A DNA stretch of 64,000 bases, taken from NCBI RefSeq assembly GCF_000621745.1, contig NZ_KK211339.1:1-64000 (forward strand). Direction: 5' to 3'. The notes below the pieces were generated by a model. That model did no database searches. It saw only the letters and a list, made by a program, of their open reading frames with translations, and was not told where the DNA came from. Both the position numbers and the translations under genes were made by a program. Position 1 is the stretch's first letter, and each line of letters opens with the position of its first letter. The stretch comes from Clostridium beijerinckii HUN142 (GTDB lineage: Bacteria > Bacillota > Clostridia > Clostridiales > Clostridiaceae). This document shows, piece by piece, positions 54,856 to 63,497 of this stretch.

Positions 54856-55033
54856 AATAAGGCTTTTAATGCTTATTAATATTGAAAATTGAGAATGTAG
54901 AATGAGTAATAAATTTAGTTATAAGGAATTTGTAAAAAATGTATTATGTGCATTATTTAAAGTAAAGTTAACTTTCATCCTTTATTCTCAATTCTCAATC
55001 TATAATTATAAATTCAAAAGGTGGTGTGGCATT

Positions 55034-56398
55034 ATGGAAAAGAAAATAAGTAATTCACTTCTTGAAGAAAGAGAAGATTTTGTATGTTTTAAAGAAGGTC
55101 ATAATAAAAAATCTATGAAGTGCGATGGTGATAGTGTATCAGGATCAGTTAGTCAAAGAGCGTGTGTATATTGTGGAGCAAGAGTTGTATTAAATCCAAT
55201 AACAGATGCATACCACATAGTTCATGGACCTATTGGATGTGCTAGCTACACTTGGGATATAAGAGGAAGTCTTTCGAGTGGTGAAAATTTATATAGAAAT
55301 AGTTTTTCAACAGATTTAAGTGAACAAGATGTTATTTTTGGTGGTGAAAAAAAATTAATTGCTGCCATAGAAGGAATAATGGAAAATCATAATCCTAAGT
55401 TAATTTTTGTTTATGCAACTTGTATTGTAGGTGTAATAGGAGATGATGTTAAGGCCGTATGTAAGATAGCTGAGGAAAAATATAATGTACCAGTTATTCC
55501 AGTTATGTCTCCAGGTTTTTCTGGAAATAAATCTAAAGGATATAAACTAGCTTGTAATGCACTAATGAATTTATTTTCTAGAAATATTCTGCCTAAGAGA
55601 AAAGGAATTAATATGTTAGGTGATTTCAATTTGGCTGGTGAAATATGGATTGTTAAAGAGTATCTAAAGAAAATTGGAATAGATGTAATATCAACTATTA
55701 CTGGAGACTCCAGCTATGACAAATTACTAAAGTCTAGCAGCGCAAGTTTTAATGTTGTTCAATGTGCTGGCTCCATGACATATTTAGCAAAGAGAATGGA
55801 AGCAGAAATGGATATTCCTTTCGTTAAAATAAGTTTTGTGGGACTTGAAGATACAAAAAATTCATTACTCAGAATAGCAAGCTTATTTGGAGATGAAGAA
55901 ATGTTAGCAAAGGCTAAGGCTTTTGTTAAAGAAGAGGAACAAAAAATATTGCCTGTATTAGAGAAATATAAGGAAAATCTTAAGGGGAAAAAAGCTGCAA
56001 TATATGTAGGCGGAGGATTTAAAGCAATCTCCTTAATCAAACAGTTTAATGAACTTGGAATAGATACAGTGATGGTTGGAACACAAACTGGAAAGAAAGA
56101 TGATTATGAAGTTATAAATAGTTTAGTTAAAGATGGGACAGTAGTTTTGGACGATGCAAATCCTTCGGAATTAGAAAAATTTATGATTGAGCAGGATGTA
56201 GATATTTTAGTTGGAGGAGTTAAGGAAAGACCACTTGCTTATAAATTGGGAGTTGCCTTTTGTGACCATAATCATGAAAGAAAGCATCCACTTGGAGGTT
56301 TTGTGGGAGCTGTTAATTTCGCAAAGGAAATTAATCTTTCAATTAATAGTCCTGTATGGAAGTATGTAAAGGAGAGTGAAGAGAATGAAGGAATCTAA
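55034..56398 (+). CDS. nifE: Nitrogenase cofactor assembly scaffold NifE
   Basis: 454 residues, NifD-like. The conserved cysteines are in QRACVYCGARVVLNPI, HGPIGCASYTWD and YATCIVGVIGDD, and the cofactor Cys is in VVQCAGSMTYLA. With NifN it forms the scaffold on which FeMo-co is completed. The start is ATG at 55034 after AAGGTGGTG; a longer frame from 54902 is AT-rich non-coding DNA. Its end overlaps the nifN-B start by 14 bases. Confidence 0.94.
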   Translation: MEKKISNSLLEEREDFVCFKEGHNKKSMKCDGDSVSGSVSQRACVYCGARVVLNPITDAYHIVHGPIGCASYTWDIRGSLSSGENLYRNSFSTDLSEQDVIFGGEKKLIAAIEGIMENHNPKLIFVYATCIVGVIGDDVKAVCKIAEEKYNVPVIPVMSPGFSGNKSKGYKLACNALMNLFSRNILPKRKGINMLGDFNLAGEIWIVKEYLKKIGIDVISTITGDSSYDKLLKSSSASFNVVQCAGSMTYLAKRMEAEMDIPFVKISFVGLEDTKNSLLRIASLFGDEEMLAKAKAFVKEEEQKILPVLEKYKENLKGKKAAIYVGGGFKAISLIKQFNELGIDTVMVGTQTGKKDDYEVINSLVKDGTVVLDDANPSELEKFMIEQDVDILVGGVKERPLAYKLGVAFCDHNHERKHPLGGFVGAVNFAKEINLSINSPVWKYVKESEENEGI

Positions 56399-59075
56399 AA
56401 GTTATGTAAATCTAACCGTAAATCCATGCAAAATGTGTATGCCTATGGGAGTTAGCAATGCTTTATATGGAATTAAGAATTGTATGACTATATTACATGG
56501 ATCACAAGGTTGTAGTACATATATTAGAAGACATATGGCAACACACTATAATGAGCCGGTAGATATTGCTTCATCTTCACTAACTGAAGAAGGAACTGTT
56601 TATGGTGGTGAAAATAATTTGATTAAAGGATTAGAAAATTTAATTAAATTATATAACCCAGAAGTTATAGGTATTGCAACAACTTGCCTTGCAGAAACCA
56701 TAGGAGAGGATGTAGTAAGGCTTTCAAAGATATTTTATGAAAAACATCCAGATAGTAAAGTTAAGTTAATACCAATACAATCGCCGGGATATGGTGGAAC
56801 TCAATATGGCGGATATTTTACAGCTTTAAGGGCAGTTGTAGAAAATGTAGAAATGTATCCAGATAAAAATGAAAAGGTAAATGTTATTGCCGGGCCAATG
56901 AGTAGTGCAGATATGAGGGAGATAAAAGAGATATTGGAGGAGTTTAAAATTGATTATATATTGCTGCCTGACTTATCTGAGAATTTAGATGGAGTTCATA
57001 GCAAAAAATACAACAGACTTCCAAGTAATGGTACAAGTATAGAAGAAATTAAATTTATGGGTGGAGCAAAAGCTACTATTGAATTAACTACCTTTATTAA
57101 AGAAGAATATTCTGTAGGAAGTTATTTAGAGGAGAATTTTGGAGTTAAGAATTTTAGAATTAATGTTCCAAGAGGTCTTAGAGATACTGATAATTTTTTA
57201 AAAGTGCTAGCTAAAATATCAGGAAATCCAATTCCAGAAAAATATAAAAAACAAAGAGGAAGATATTTAGATGCTATGATTGATTCTCATAAATATAATG
57301 CAGAAGCTAGAATTGCTATATTTGGAGAACCTGATTTTGTATACTCTACTGCAAGATTAGCTGTAGAAAACGGAGCTGTACCAGTACTTATTGCAAGTGG
57401 AGATGTATGTAAAAAACTTGAACCAAGCTTAAGGGAAGAAGTTAACGAACTTTCAAATCAGTTATTTGCAGGTGAATGCAAAATCATAGATGAGGCAGAC
57501 TTTAAGGAAATAGAAAAATTCGCCTTAGATTTAAAGGTAAATGTAATGATTGGAAGCTCGGATGGAAGAAGAATAGAGGAAAAACATAAGATTCCATTAA
57601 TTCGAATGGCATTTCCTATTCACGATAGGATCGGTGGACAAAGAATATTGTCTATAGGCTATGAAGGATCTTTAAATTTAGGTGATCAAATTACTAATGT
57701 TATGCTCGCTAAAACTGAAATGACTTTTAGAGAGAATTTATACAATGAATATTATAAGGAAGAAGTTGAAATAAGTAATAAAGATATAGCAATTGAGGGG
57801 GAGAAAAAGATGGAAGCAAGGATTATCAGCAGAGAAGAAGTAGAAGAAAAAACAAAAACTCATCCATGTTTTAGCTGTTCATCAGCTCACAAGTATGCAA
57901 GAATGCATATTCCTATAGCACCAAAGTGTAATATTAGCTGCAATTATTGTTTAAGAAAATTTGATTGTGTTAATGAGAGCAGACCTGGGGTAACAACTGA
58001 AGTATTATCTCCAGAAGAAGCTTTTGCTAAATACAAACTAGTAAAATCAAAAATGGACAACTTAAAAGTTGTTGGAATAGCTGGACCTGGCGATGCTCTT
58101 GCTAACTTTGATAATGTTAGGGAAACTTTGAAGCTTATAAGAGAACATGATCCAGAAGTTACATTTTGTCTATCAACAAACGGATTAATGCTTCCATTTT
58201 ATGCTCAAGAGCTGATTAATTTAGGAGTAAGTCATGTAACTGTAACAATGAATGCTATTGATCCTAAAATAACTGCTAAAGTATATAAATTCGTAGATTA
58301 CTTAGGGGTTACTTATACTGGTGAAGAGGCAGCTCAAATTCTCTTAAATAACCAATTATCAGGTATAAAGTATTTAGCTGATAGAGGAATTATGGTTAAG
58401 GTCAATATAGTAATGCTTAAGGGAATTAATGATCATCATATAGAGGAAGTAACAAAAAAAGCAAAGGAACTTGGAGCAGGAATAACAAATATAATGCAAA
58501 TGATTCCTGTAAAAGGAAGCGTCTTTGAAAATATGCCACTTACAAGTAATAAAGAAATAATGGATTTAAGAAAAAAATGTGGAGAGCATATTGAACAGAT
58601 GTATCATTGTAAGCAATGCAGAGCAGATGCTATTGGTTTACTTGGAGATGATCAATCTCAAAAATTTAATAAGCCGTCAAATATAAAGGAAGTTACAGAA
58701 GAAAAACCACTAAAGTTTGCGATTGCATCAAAAAGTGGAATAGGCGTGGATATGCATTTTGGACATGCATCTGAATTTTATATCTATGAATATAAAAATG
58801 GAGAGCCAAGATATTTGGAAAAAAGAAATGTTGAAAAATATTGTAATGGAAAAGAAGTTTGTGAAGAAGAGGAAGATAAGTTTGTTAAGCTTTCAAAAGT
58901 TGTTTCAGACTGTAATGGAGTACTTTGTCTTAGAATTGGTGATGAACCAAAAAGAAAATTTAAAAGTATGAATATAGAAATTTTTATGACATGTGAAACT
59001 ATTGAAACAGCTGTTGAAAAAGCAGCAGAAGCTATATTAAAAGGAACTGAAGTTAAAGAAATGCTAAGAGCTTAA
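56385..59075 (+). CDS. nifN-B: NifN-NifB fusion protein
   Basis: 896 residues. The first 435 are NifN (NPCKMCMPMGVSNALYGIKNC, then HGSQGCSTYIRRH). A linker of about 35 residues leads to NifB, a radical SAM enzyme with Cys515, Cys519 and Cys522 in CNISCNYC. A NifX-like cofactor-binding domain starts near 776 (GVDMHFGHASEFY). NifB makes NifB-co, and NifEN receives it, so the fusion links donor and scaffold. It is the known arrangement of C. pasteurianum. The start is ATG at 56385; GGAG lies 11 bases upstream. GTG at 56376 is too close to it. Confidence 0.94.
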   Translation: MKESKSYVNLTVNPCKMCMPMGVSNALYGIKNCMTILHGSQGCSTYIRRHMATHYNEPVDIASSSLTEEGTVYGGENNLIKGLENLIKLYNPEVIGIATTCLAETIGEDVVRLSKIFYEKHPDSKVKLIPIQSPGYGGTQYGGYFTALRAVVENVEMYPDKNEKVNVIAGPMSSADMREIKEILEEFKIDYILLPDLSENLDGVHSKKYNRLPSNGTSIEEIKFMGGAKATIELTTFIKEEYSVGSYLEENFGVKNFRINVPRGLRDTDNFLKVLAKISGNPIPEKYKKQRGRYLDAMIDSHKYNAEARIAIFGEPDFVYSTARLAVENGAVPVLIASGDVCKKLEPSLREEVNELSNQLFAGECKIIDEADFKEIEKFALDLKVNVMIGSSDGRRIEEKHKIPLIRMAFPIHDRIGGQRILSIGYEGSLNLGDQITNVMLAKTEMTFRENLYNEYYKEEVEISNKDIAIEGEKKMEARIISREEVEEKTKTHPCFSCSSAHKYARMHIPIAPKCNISCNYCLRKFDCVNESRPGVTTEVLSPEEAFAKYKLVKSKMDNLKVVGIAGPGDALANFDNVRETLKLIREHDPEVTFCLSTNGLMLPFYAQELINLGVSHVTVTMNAIDPKITAKVYKFVDYLGVTYTGEEAAQILLNNQLSGIKYLADRGIMVKVNIVMLKGINDHHIEEVTKKAKELGAGITNIMQMIPVKGSVFENMPLTSNKEIMDLRKKCGEHIEQMYHCKQCRADAIGLLGDDQSQKFNKPSNIKEVTEEKPLKFAIASKSGIGVDMHFGHASEFYIYEYKNGEPRYLEKRNVEKYCNGKEVCEEEEDKFVKLSKVVSDCNGVLCLRIGDEPKRKFKSMNIEIFMTCETIETAVEKAAEAILKGTEVKEMLRA

Positions 59076-59092
59076 ACCTGAATAATTAGTAT

Positions 59093-59197
59093 ATACACAG
59101 AAATAATGTGGTATGCGTTTGCTACAATTGACCTGAGATTTATATGGATGATTCTAAGGCAACATTTCGCAAAGGCATCCTCCATTATTTCTGATAT
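59093..59197. repeat. Palindromic intergenic element between nifN-B and ferredoxin
   Basis: CAGAAATAATG (59098-59108) is inverted at 59183-59193, and inner GGTATGCGTTTGC pairs imperfectly with GCAAAGGCATCC. No second copy is seen in the window. Confidence 0.55.
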
Positions 59198-59259
59198 ATT
59201 ATAGATATTCAATATACATGTTTAAATTAAAGTTTAATAAAAAAGAGGAGGCAAATAAA

Positions 59260-59568
59260 ATGATCGATATAAAACATCATATTTTCGTTTGTGCAAGTTG
59301 TAGAGTTAATGGAATGCAAAAAGGAATGTGTTATTCTAAAGATTCAGTAAATGTTGTACAAAAGTTTATGGAGGAAGTTGAAGATAGGGATTTAATAAAT
59401 GAAGTAATGGTAACTAATACAGGGTGTTTAGGCGTATGTAATAAAGGTCCTATTGTAGTTGTTTATCCTGAAGGAACTTGGTATGGAAATGTAAAGGTTG
59501 AAGATGTAGAAAGAATTGTAGAAGAACATATTGAAGGTGGAAAAGTAGTTGAAGAATTAGTTATCTAA
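59260..59568 (+). CDS. Thioredoxin-fold [2Fe-2S] ferredoxin
   Basis: 102 residues with Cys at 11, 14, 24, 56 and 60. This is the same length and the same cysteine positions as the C. pasteurianum [2Fe-2S] ferredoxin, which is known to interact with the MoFe protein. It is cytoplasmic. Its nif position supports a role in electron transfer or nitrogenase assembly. The start is ATG at 59260 after GAGGAGG; a frame from 59218 lacks a site. It is isolated by palindromic repeats on both sides. Confidence 0.92.
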   Translation: MIDIKHHIFVCASCRVNGMQKGMCYSKDSVNVVQKFMEEVEDRDLINEVMVTNTGCLGVCNKGPIVVVYPEGTWYGNVKVEDVERIVEEHIEGGKVVEELVI

Positions 59569-59592
59569 AAATTATAGACAACATATGTGGTA

Positions 59593-59880
59593 GCTTACCG
59601 AAATCATAAATATTTTGATCCGAAAAGCTATGAAAATATCGCTGAACATTCTAAGTTGCAGGTTTCACCACTTTAGCATGCTCCCACTTTCAGTGTGACA
59701 AGCTAAAGAGGAACAACCTACAGCTAAGAATCTTAACAGCTCATTTTCAAATGTTTTCTCCACAAATATATTTATGATTTCTAGCTAAGATAACCATTTA
59801 TATATAGTAAATATGTTCACATAATAAGTCTATTTAATAATTTGGACATCTATATAGATAAACAACTTAAGAATTAGATT
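59593..59880. repeat. Family B element, forward copy
   Basis: Same layout as at 54015, with arms CTTTAGC/GCTAAAG and GCAGGTTTCACC against GGAACAACCTACAGC. The end reads CATCTATATAGATAAACAAC. The arms differ from other copies but remain complementary. Confidence 0.8.
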
Positions 59881-59924
59881 TATACTTTGCAATAAATACC
59901 ATACTAGAAAGCAGAAACATTTTT

Positions 59925-60146
59925 ATGAAGCAGGCATTGAAAATTAGCTGGTAAAAGCTCTTAATTGTAGGTTGTTCAACTAATGCTTGTCACAATGAAA
60001 TTGGAAGCAAGCATTAGTGGTGCAACCTGCAATTTAGTGCTTTCAGCAAAGTTTTCATGGTCCTGTGAAATAACAATGTTTCTCCTTTCGGGGGATTATT
60101 GCATAAGTCTAAGTTATGTATTGTTTATCTATATAGATATAAGGGT
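59925..60146. repeat. Family B element, reverse copy
   Basis: In reverse orientation to the previous copy. Arms TAGGTTGTTCAACTAATGCTTG and CAAGCATTAGTGGTGCAACCT (each over 20 bases only when joined; the paired core is ACTAATGCTTG/CAAGCATTAGT). It ends TTGTTTATCTATATAGATAT, 10 bases before the nifV-omega start. Confidence 0.8.
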
Positions 60147-60156
60147 GGATTGAGTA

Positions 60157-61071
60157 ATGGAGGAAAGAAAAATTAAAATTATAGATAGGACAATAATTGT
60201 TTTGAGGGAAATATTCGGAGATAAGTTAAAAGAAAAAATCCCTAAAATAAGAGAATTGATAAAGTTGTTAAATATGATAGGTAGTGATTATATAGAAATT
60301 ACTCAAGAACTCTATGAAGAATTGTCACCATTGCCTCAAAATATAAAATTTATAGTATCTAGTAATAATATTATTAAATTAGAGAGTGCCAATGAGTTGA
60401 GTAGTTTTTTAATCAGCGAATCGAGTATATATAAGAAGGGAAACATTAGAATAATTGGATTAGATGATGGAATTTTTTATGATTATGAAAAAATTTTTGC
60501 AGCAGTTATAGATACCGTTGGAAAGAATATAGAAATGTGTATAAGAAATAAATATAAATCATCTACAGCTTTGACATTAGAGTGGATTAAAGCTGGTGGT
60601 GAAAAAGTAGTAACGACTTTTGCAGGAATTGGTGGCTTTACGCCTCTTCAGGAAATATTAGGAGGCATTTCTTTTTTAGAGAAAATCAAAAGTCGGGGTG
60701 ACTATAGATTATTTCCAGAAGTATTGAATATATTTGAAGATATTACTGAAAGCAAAATTCGAGGGAATGCACCTTTTATAGGAAAAGATATTTTTAATGT
60801 AGAATCAGGAATCCATGTAAATGGAATAGCTAAAGATTCAAGAACTTTTGAACCATATGATCCTAGTGAAATTGGAAGAAAAAGAAATATTATTATAGGT
60901 AAGCATTCAAGCATAAATGCATTAGAAATAAAATTGGAAGAACTAAACATAAAATATGAGTATGATAATCTAATAATTATGTTGGAAGATGTAAGGAAAT
61001 TGAGCACACAAAAGCGTGGTGGATTAAGTGATGATGACATAAAAAGATTATATAAGAAACTGTGCATTTAA
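60157..61071 (+). CDS. nifV-omega: Homocitrate synthase omega subunit
   Basis: 304 residues matching the C-terminal part of homocitrate synthase. It has TTFAGIGGFTPLQEIL, then FIGKDIFNVESGIHVNGIAKD and GRKRNIIIGKHSS, which are leucine-biosynthesis-type second signature regions. The barrel metal and catalytic residues are in the alpha gene. In C. pasteurianum nifV is likewise split, with omega first. The product homocitrate is the organic ligand of FeMo-co. The start is ATG at 60157 with AGGGTGG. nifV-alpha follows after 20 bases. Confidence 0.92.
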   Translation: MEERKIKIIDRTIIVLREIFGDKLKEKIPKIRELIKLLNMIGSDYIEITQELYEELSPLPQNIKFIVSSNNIIKLESANELSSFLISESSIYKKGNIRIIGLDDGIFYDYEKIFAAVIDTVGKNIEMCIRNKYKSSTALTLEWIKAGGEKVVTTFAGIGGFTPLQEILGGISFLEKIKSRGDYRLFPEVLNIFEDITESKIRGNAPFIGKDIFNVESGIHVNGIAKDSRTFEPYDPSEIGRKRNIIIGKHSSINALEIKLEELNIKYEYDNLIIMLEDVRKLSTQKRGGLSDDDIKRLYKKLCI

Positions 61072-61091
61072 ATTTATAAGGTGGTGATATA

Positions 61092-61859
61092 TTGGTTTAT
61101 AATGAAATATATATTGTAGATACAACTTTAAGAGACGGGGAGCAATGTGCAGGAAAAGCTTTTTCAATTGATGAAAAAATTGAAATTGCAAAATATATGG
61201 ATAAAATGAAGATTTTTCAGATAGAGGCAGGAATACCTGCAATGGGAGATTTGGAAAAAGAATGCATCAAGCGAATATTAGAAATAAGAAAAAATTCATT
61301 GATTTCCACTTGGAATAGAATGAATAAAAATGATATATTTCATTCCATGGAGTGTAAGCCAGATATTATTCATATTAGTGTTCCCACATCGGATATACAA
61401 ATATATTTGAATTTAGGAAAGGATAAAAAGTGGGTTGAAGAAAATCTCAAGGAATGTGTATTTTTGGCAAGGGATAAAGGATATGAAGTCACTATTGGTT
61501 TTGAAGATGCTTCTAGAGCAGACATTAGCTATCTTATAAATTTATGTGAAATAATTATGCCTATGGGTGTAAAACGGGCGAGATATGCAGATACAGTAGG
61601 AATATCTATGCCTTCACTTATAAAAAATTCAGTTAAAACTTTAATAAACAATACCGGAATAGAAATAGAAATTCATGCTCATAATGATTTCGGAATGGCA
61701 ATTCCTATTTCATTAGAAGCCGTTAAAAGTGGGGCTAAATATGTGGATTGCACATTGGATGGAATAGGTGAAAGAACAGGAAATTGTAATTTGCAGGAAT
61801 TTTTGAAAATATCAAATGTGTTTTCAAAAAGGAATGAAAAAGTTGAGGGATTAATTTAG
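61092..61859 (+). CDS. nifV-alpha: Homocitrate synthase alpha subunit
   Basis: 255 residues forming the catalytic TIM barrel half. Motifs are VDTTLRDGEQCAGKAFS at the N-terminus (catalytic Arg, metal Asp), then EIHAHNDFGMAIP (metal His pair) and CTLDGIGERTGNCNL. It condenses acetyl-CoA with 2-oxoglutarate together with the omega subunit. The start is TTG at 61092 after AAGGTGGTG; no in-frame ATG lies near and the next would cut into the first motif. Confidence 0.92.
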   Translation: MVYNEIYIVDTTLRDGEQCAGKAFSIDEKIEIAKYMDKMKIFQIEAGIPAMGDLEKECIKRILEIRKNSLISTWNRMNKNDIFHSMECKPDIIHISVPTSDIQIYLNLGKDKKWVEENLKECVFLARDKGYEVTIGFEDASRADISYLINLCEIIMPMGVKRARYADTVGISMPSLIKNSVKTLINNTGIEIEIHAHNDFGMAIPISLEAVKSGAKYVDCTLDGIGERTGNCNLQEFLKISNVFSKRNEKVEGLI

Positions 61860-61861
61860 AG

Positions 61862-61942
61862 ATATATGTTGCAATTCACAATTACGGCTAAAATTTTTGC
61901 AATATTTTTAGAATTATCATGAACAATTATTTTTGCCATATA
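61862..61942. repeat. Family D repeat, copy 2
   Basis: TATATGTTGCAATTCACAAT and TTGCAATATTTTTAGAATTAT match the copy at 54588. The right end is altered (TTGCCATATATT). It follows the nifV-alpha stop directly. Confidence 0.65.
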
Positions 61943-62087
61943 TTATTGTAATAATAAATTTGTAAGTAGAACTCTAGTGAGGTAATTGCATTAAATGAGA
62001 ATAAAATGTAGAAACTCAATTACAACATATATAATATAAAACAGTTCTAAGGATAATTAGTGAATTTATATAGTAAATAAAAAGGTG

Positions 62088-62124
62088 AGCTTGAAAACGT
62101 AGATGCTATTTCAAGCTTATTTTA
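62088..62124 (+). terminator. Terminator of the nif region
   Basis: AGCTTGAAA (62088-62096) pairs with TTTCAAGCT (62109-62117), followed by TATTTTATT. Confidence 0.75.
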
Positions 62125-62267
62125 TTGTATAGAAGATTATAGATTGAATGTCTTATTCTATTAGGATCTAGATGTGTCGCTGTATGTATACTGGAGAATA
62201 TTAGAATAATTTATTATAGATACCAAATATAAGATTTTATATATTTAATAAAAAAGTTTATAAGTTT

Positions 62268-62526
62268 TCTAAAACTTTAAGTTCATATATTCACAAGAAA
62301 TCATAAATATATTTGTGAAGAAAACATTTGAAAATGAGCTGTTAAAGGTTCTTAGTTGTAGGTTGTTCAACTAATGCTTGTCACAATGAAATTGGGAGCA
62401 AGCATTAGTGGTGCAACCTGCAATTTAGAACTTTCAGCGAAGTTTTCATAGTCCTGTGAAATAACAATGTTTCTTCTTTCGGTGGTTCAGTGCATAAGTT
62501 TAAGTTATATATTGTTTATCTATATT
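62268..62526. repeat. Family B element, reverse copy
   Basis: Begins AAACTTTAAGTTCATATATT and ends TTGTTTATCTATATTG. Its arms are close to those at 59925. The gap 61860-62640 holds this, the family D copy and a terminator, but no gene. Confidence 0.8.
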
Positions 62527-62640
62527 GAAAAAATATAAGTTGAATAGTATTATTTATAAAGTCCAAAATAATAAATGTGTTTAAATAAAATTGTGTTATA
62601 ATTTATTACATAAATTATTGTTAATTGGCGGGTGAACAAG

Positions 62641-63060
62641 ATGAAGTTGGCAGATGAAAAAAAACAAATTATGAGCAAACTAAAAAGTGAGGAAGTAAAT
62701 AATCTTCTAGAAAGATATAGCATTTCAAGTATGCTCACTTTTGGAAGCTTTAACAACGATGATTTCACTCAAGAGTCAGACATAGATATAGCAGTAGTAG
62801 GTAAAGAAAATATATCTTTAGATAAAATATTAGAACTTGAATTATTTTTGGAAAGAGCTTTGGGTAAAGAAATTGATGTTATAGATTTAAGAAGTAGAGA
62901 ATTGACTATATTTTTAAAAATAAATGTATTAAATGAAGGTAAAATTATATATTCTAATGATAATAACATTATCTTAGAAAAGTATAAAGAAGATGTTGAT
63001 ATACTATATAAAGAAAATGAGAATTTCTTTTGGTTTAGAAGAAAGGATGTGTTGTCGTGA
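62641..63060 (+). CDS. mntA: MntA-type nucleotidyltransferase antitoxin
   Basis: 139 residues of the minimal nucleotidyltransferase family. The signature GSX10DXD is intact: Gly35-Ser36, Asp47 and Asp49 in GSFNNDDFTQESDID. In the known MntA/HepT systems the antitoxin adds AMP to a tyrosine of the HEPN toxin. The start is ATG at 62641 after the weak GGCGGGTG; GTG at 62632 is possible. It overlaps the toxin gene by 4 bases. Confidence 0.85.
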   Translation: MKLADEKKQIMSKLKSEEVNNLLERYSISSMLTFGSFNNDDFTQESDIDIAVVGKENISLDKILELELFLERALGKEIDVIDLRSRELTIFLKINVLNEGKIIYSNDNNIILEKYKEDVDILYKENENFFWFRRKDVLS

Positions 63061-63485
63061 ATCAAGAAAGACTTATAAAGATAATTGAAGACTTTCAAGA
63101 GTGTATAAGTGATATTGAGGAATGCATTGAAATATTAGAAAACAATAGTGATAATAAATTAATGATTAAGCTTGCAAAATCTAGTCTAAGGCAGTTATTT
63201 GTAGGATTCCATACAATACTAGAAGACTTTACATCAGTAACTCTTAAGTCATTAAAAAAATATAAAATAGGTATGACTTTAAATGACAGTTTGGAAATTT
63301 TGAAAGAAGAAAAAGTACTAGATGCTGAATTATTTGATTTCTTAGAAAAATCAAGATTACTTAGAAATAGAATTTCACATAGATATAAAGAACCAGCGCA
63401 TGCAGAATTATTTGAGCATGTTGTAAAGTATAAAGATGATTTTAAGAAAATTTTAAATATTGCAAAGCAGCATTTAAAAGAGTAA
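63057..63485 (+). CDS. hepT: HepT-type HEPN ribonuclease toxin
   Basis: 142 residues, all-helical HEPN domain. The catalytic motif RX4HXY is Arg103, His108 and Tyr110 in RNRISHRY; this Tyr is the residue AMPylated in known pairs. It probably cuts RNA and arrests growth when unpaired. The start is GTG at 63057, coupled to the antitoxin stop (GTGA), with GGATG upstream. It could protect against plasmids or phage, but may just be an addiction module. Confidence 0.85.
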   Translation: MNQERLIKIIEDFQECISDIEECIEILENNSDNKLMIKLAKSSLRQLFVGFHTILEDFTSVTLKSLKKYKIGMTLNDSLEILKEEKVLDAELFDFLEKSRLLRNRISHRYKEPAHAELFEHVVKYKDDFKKILNIAKQHLKE

Positions 63486-63497
63486 GTAGGGGAAGAG

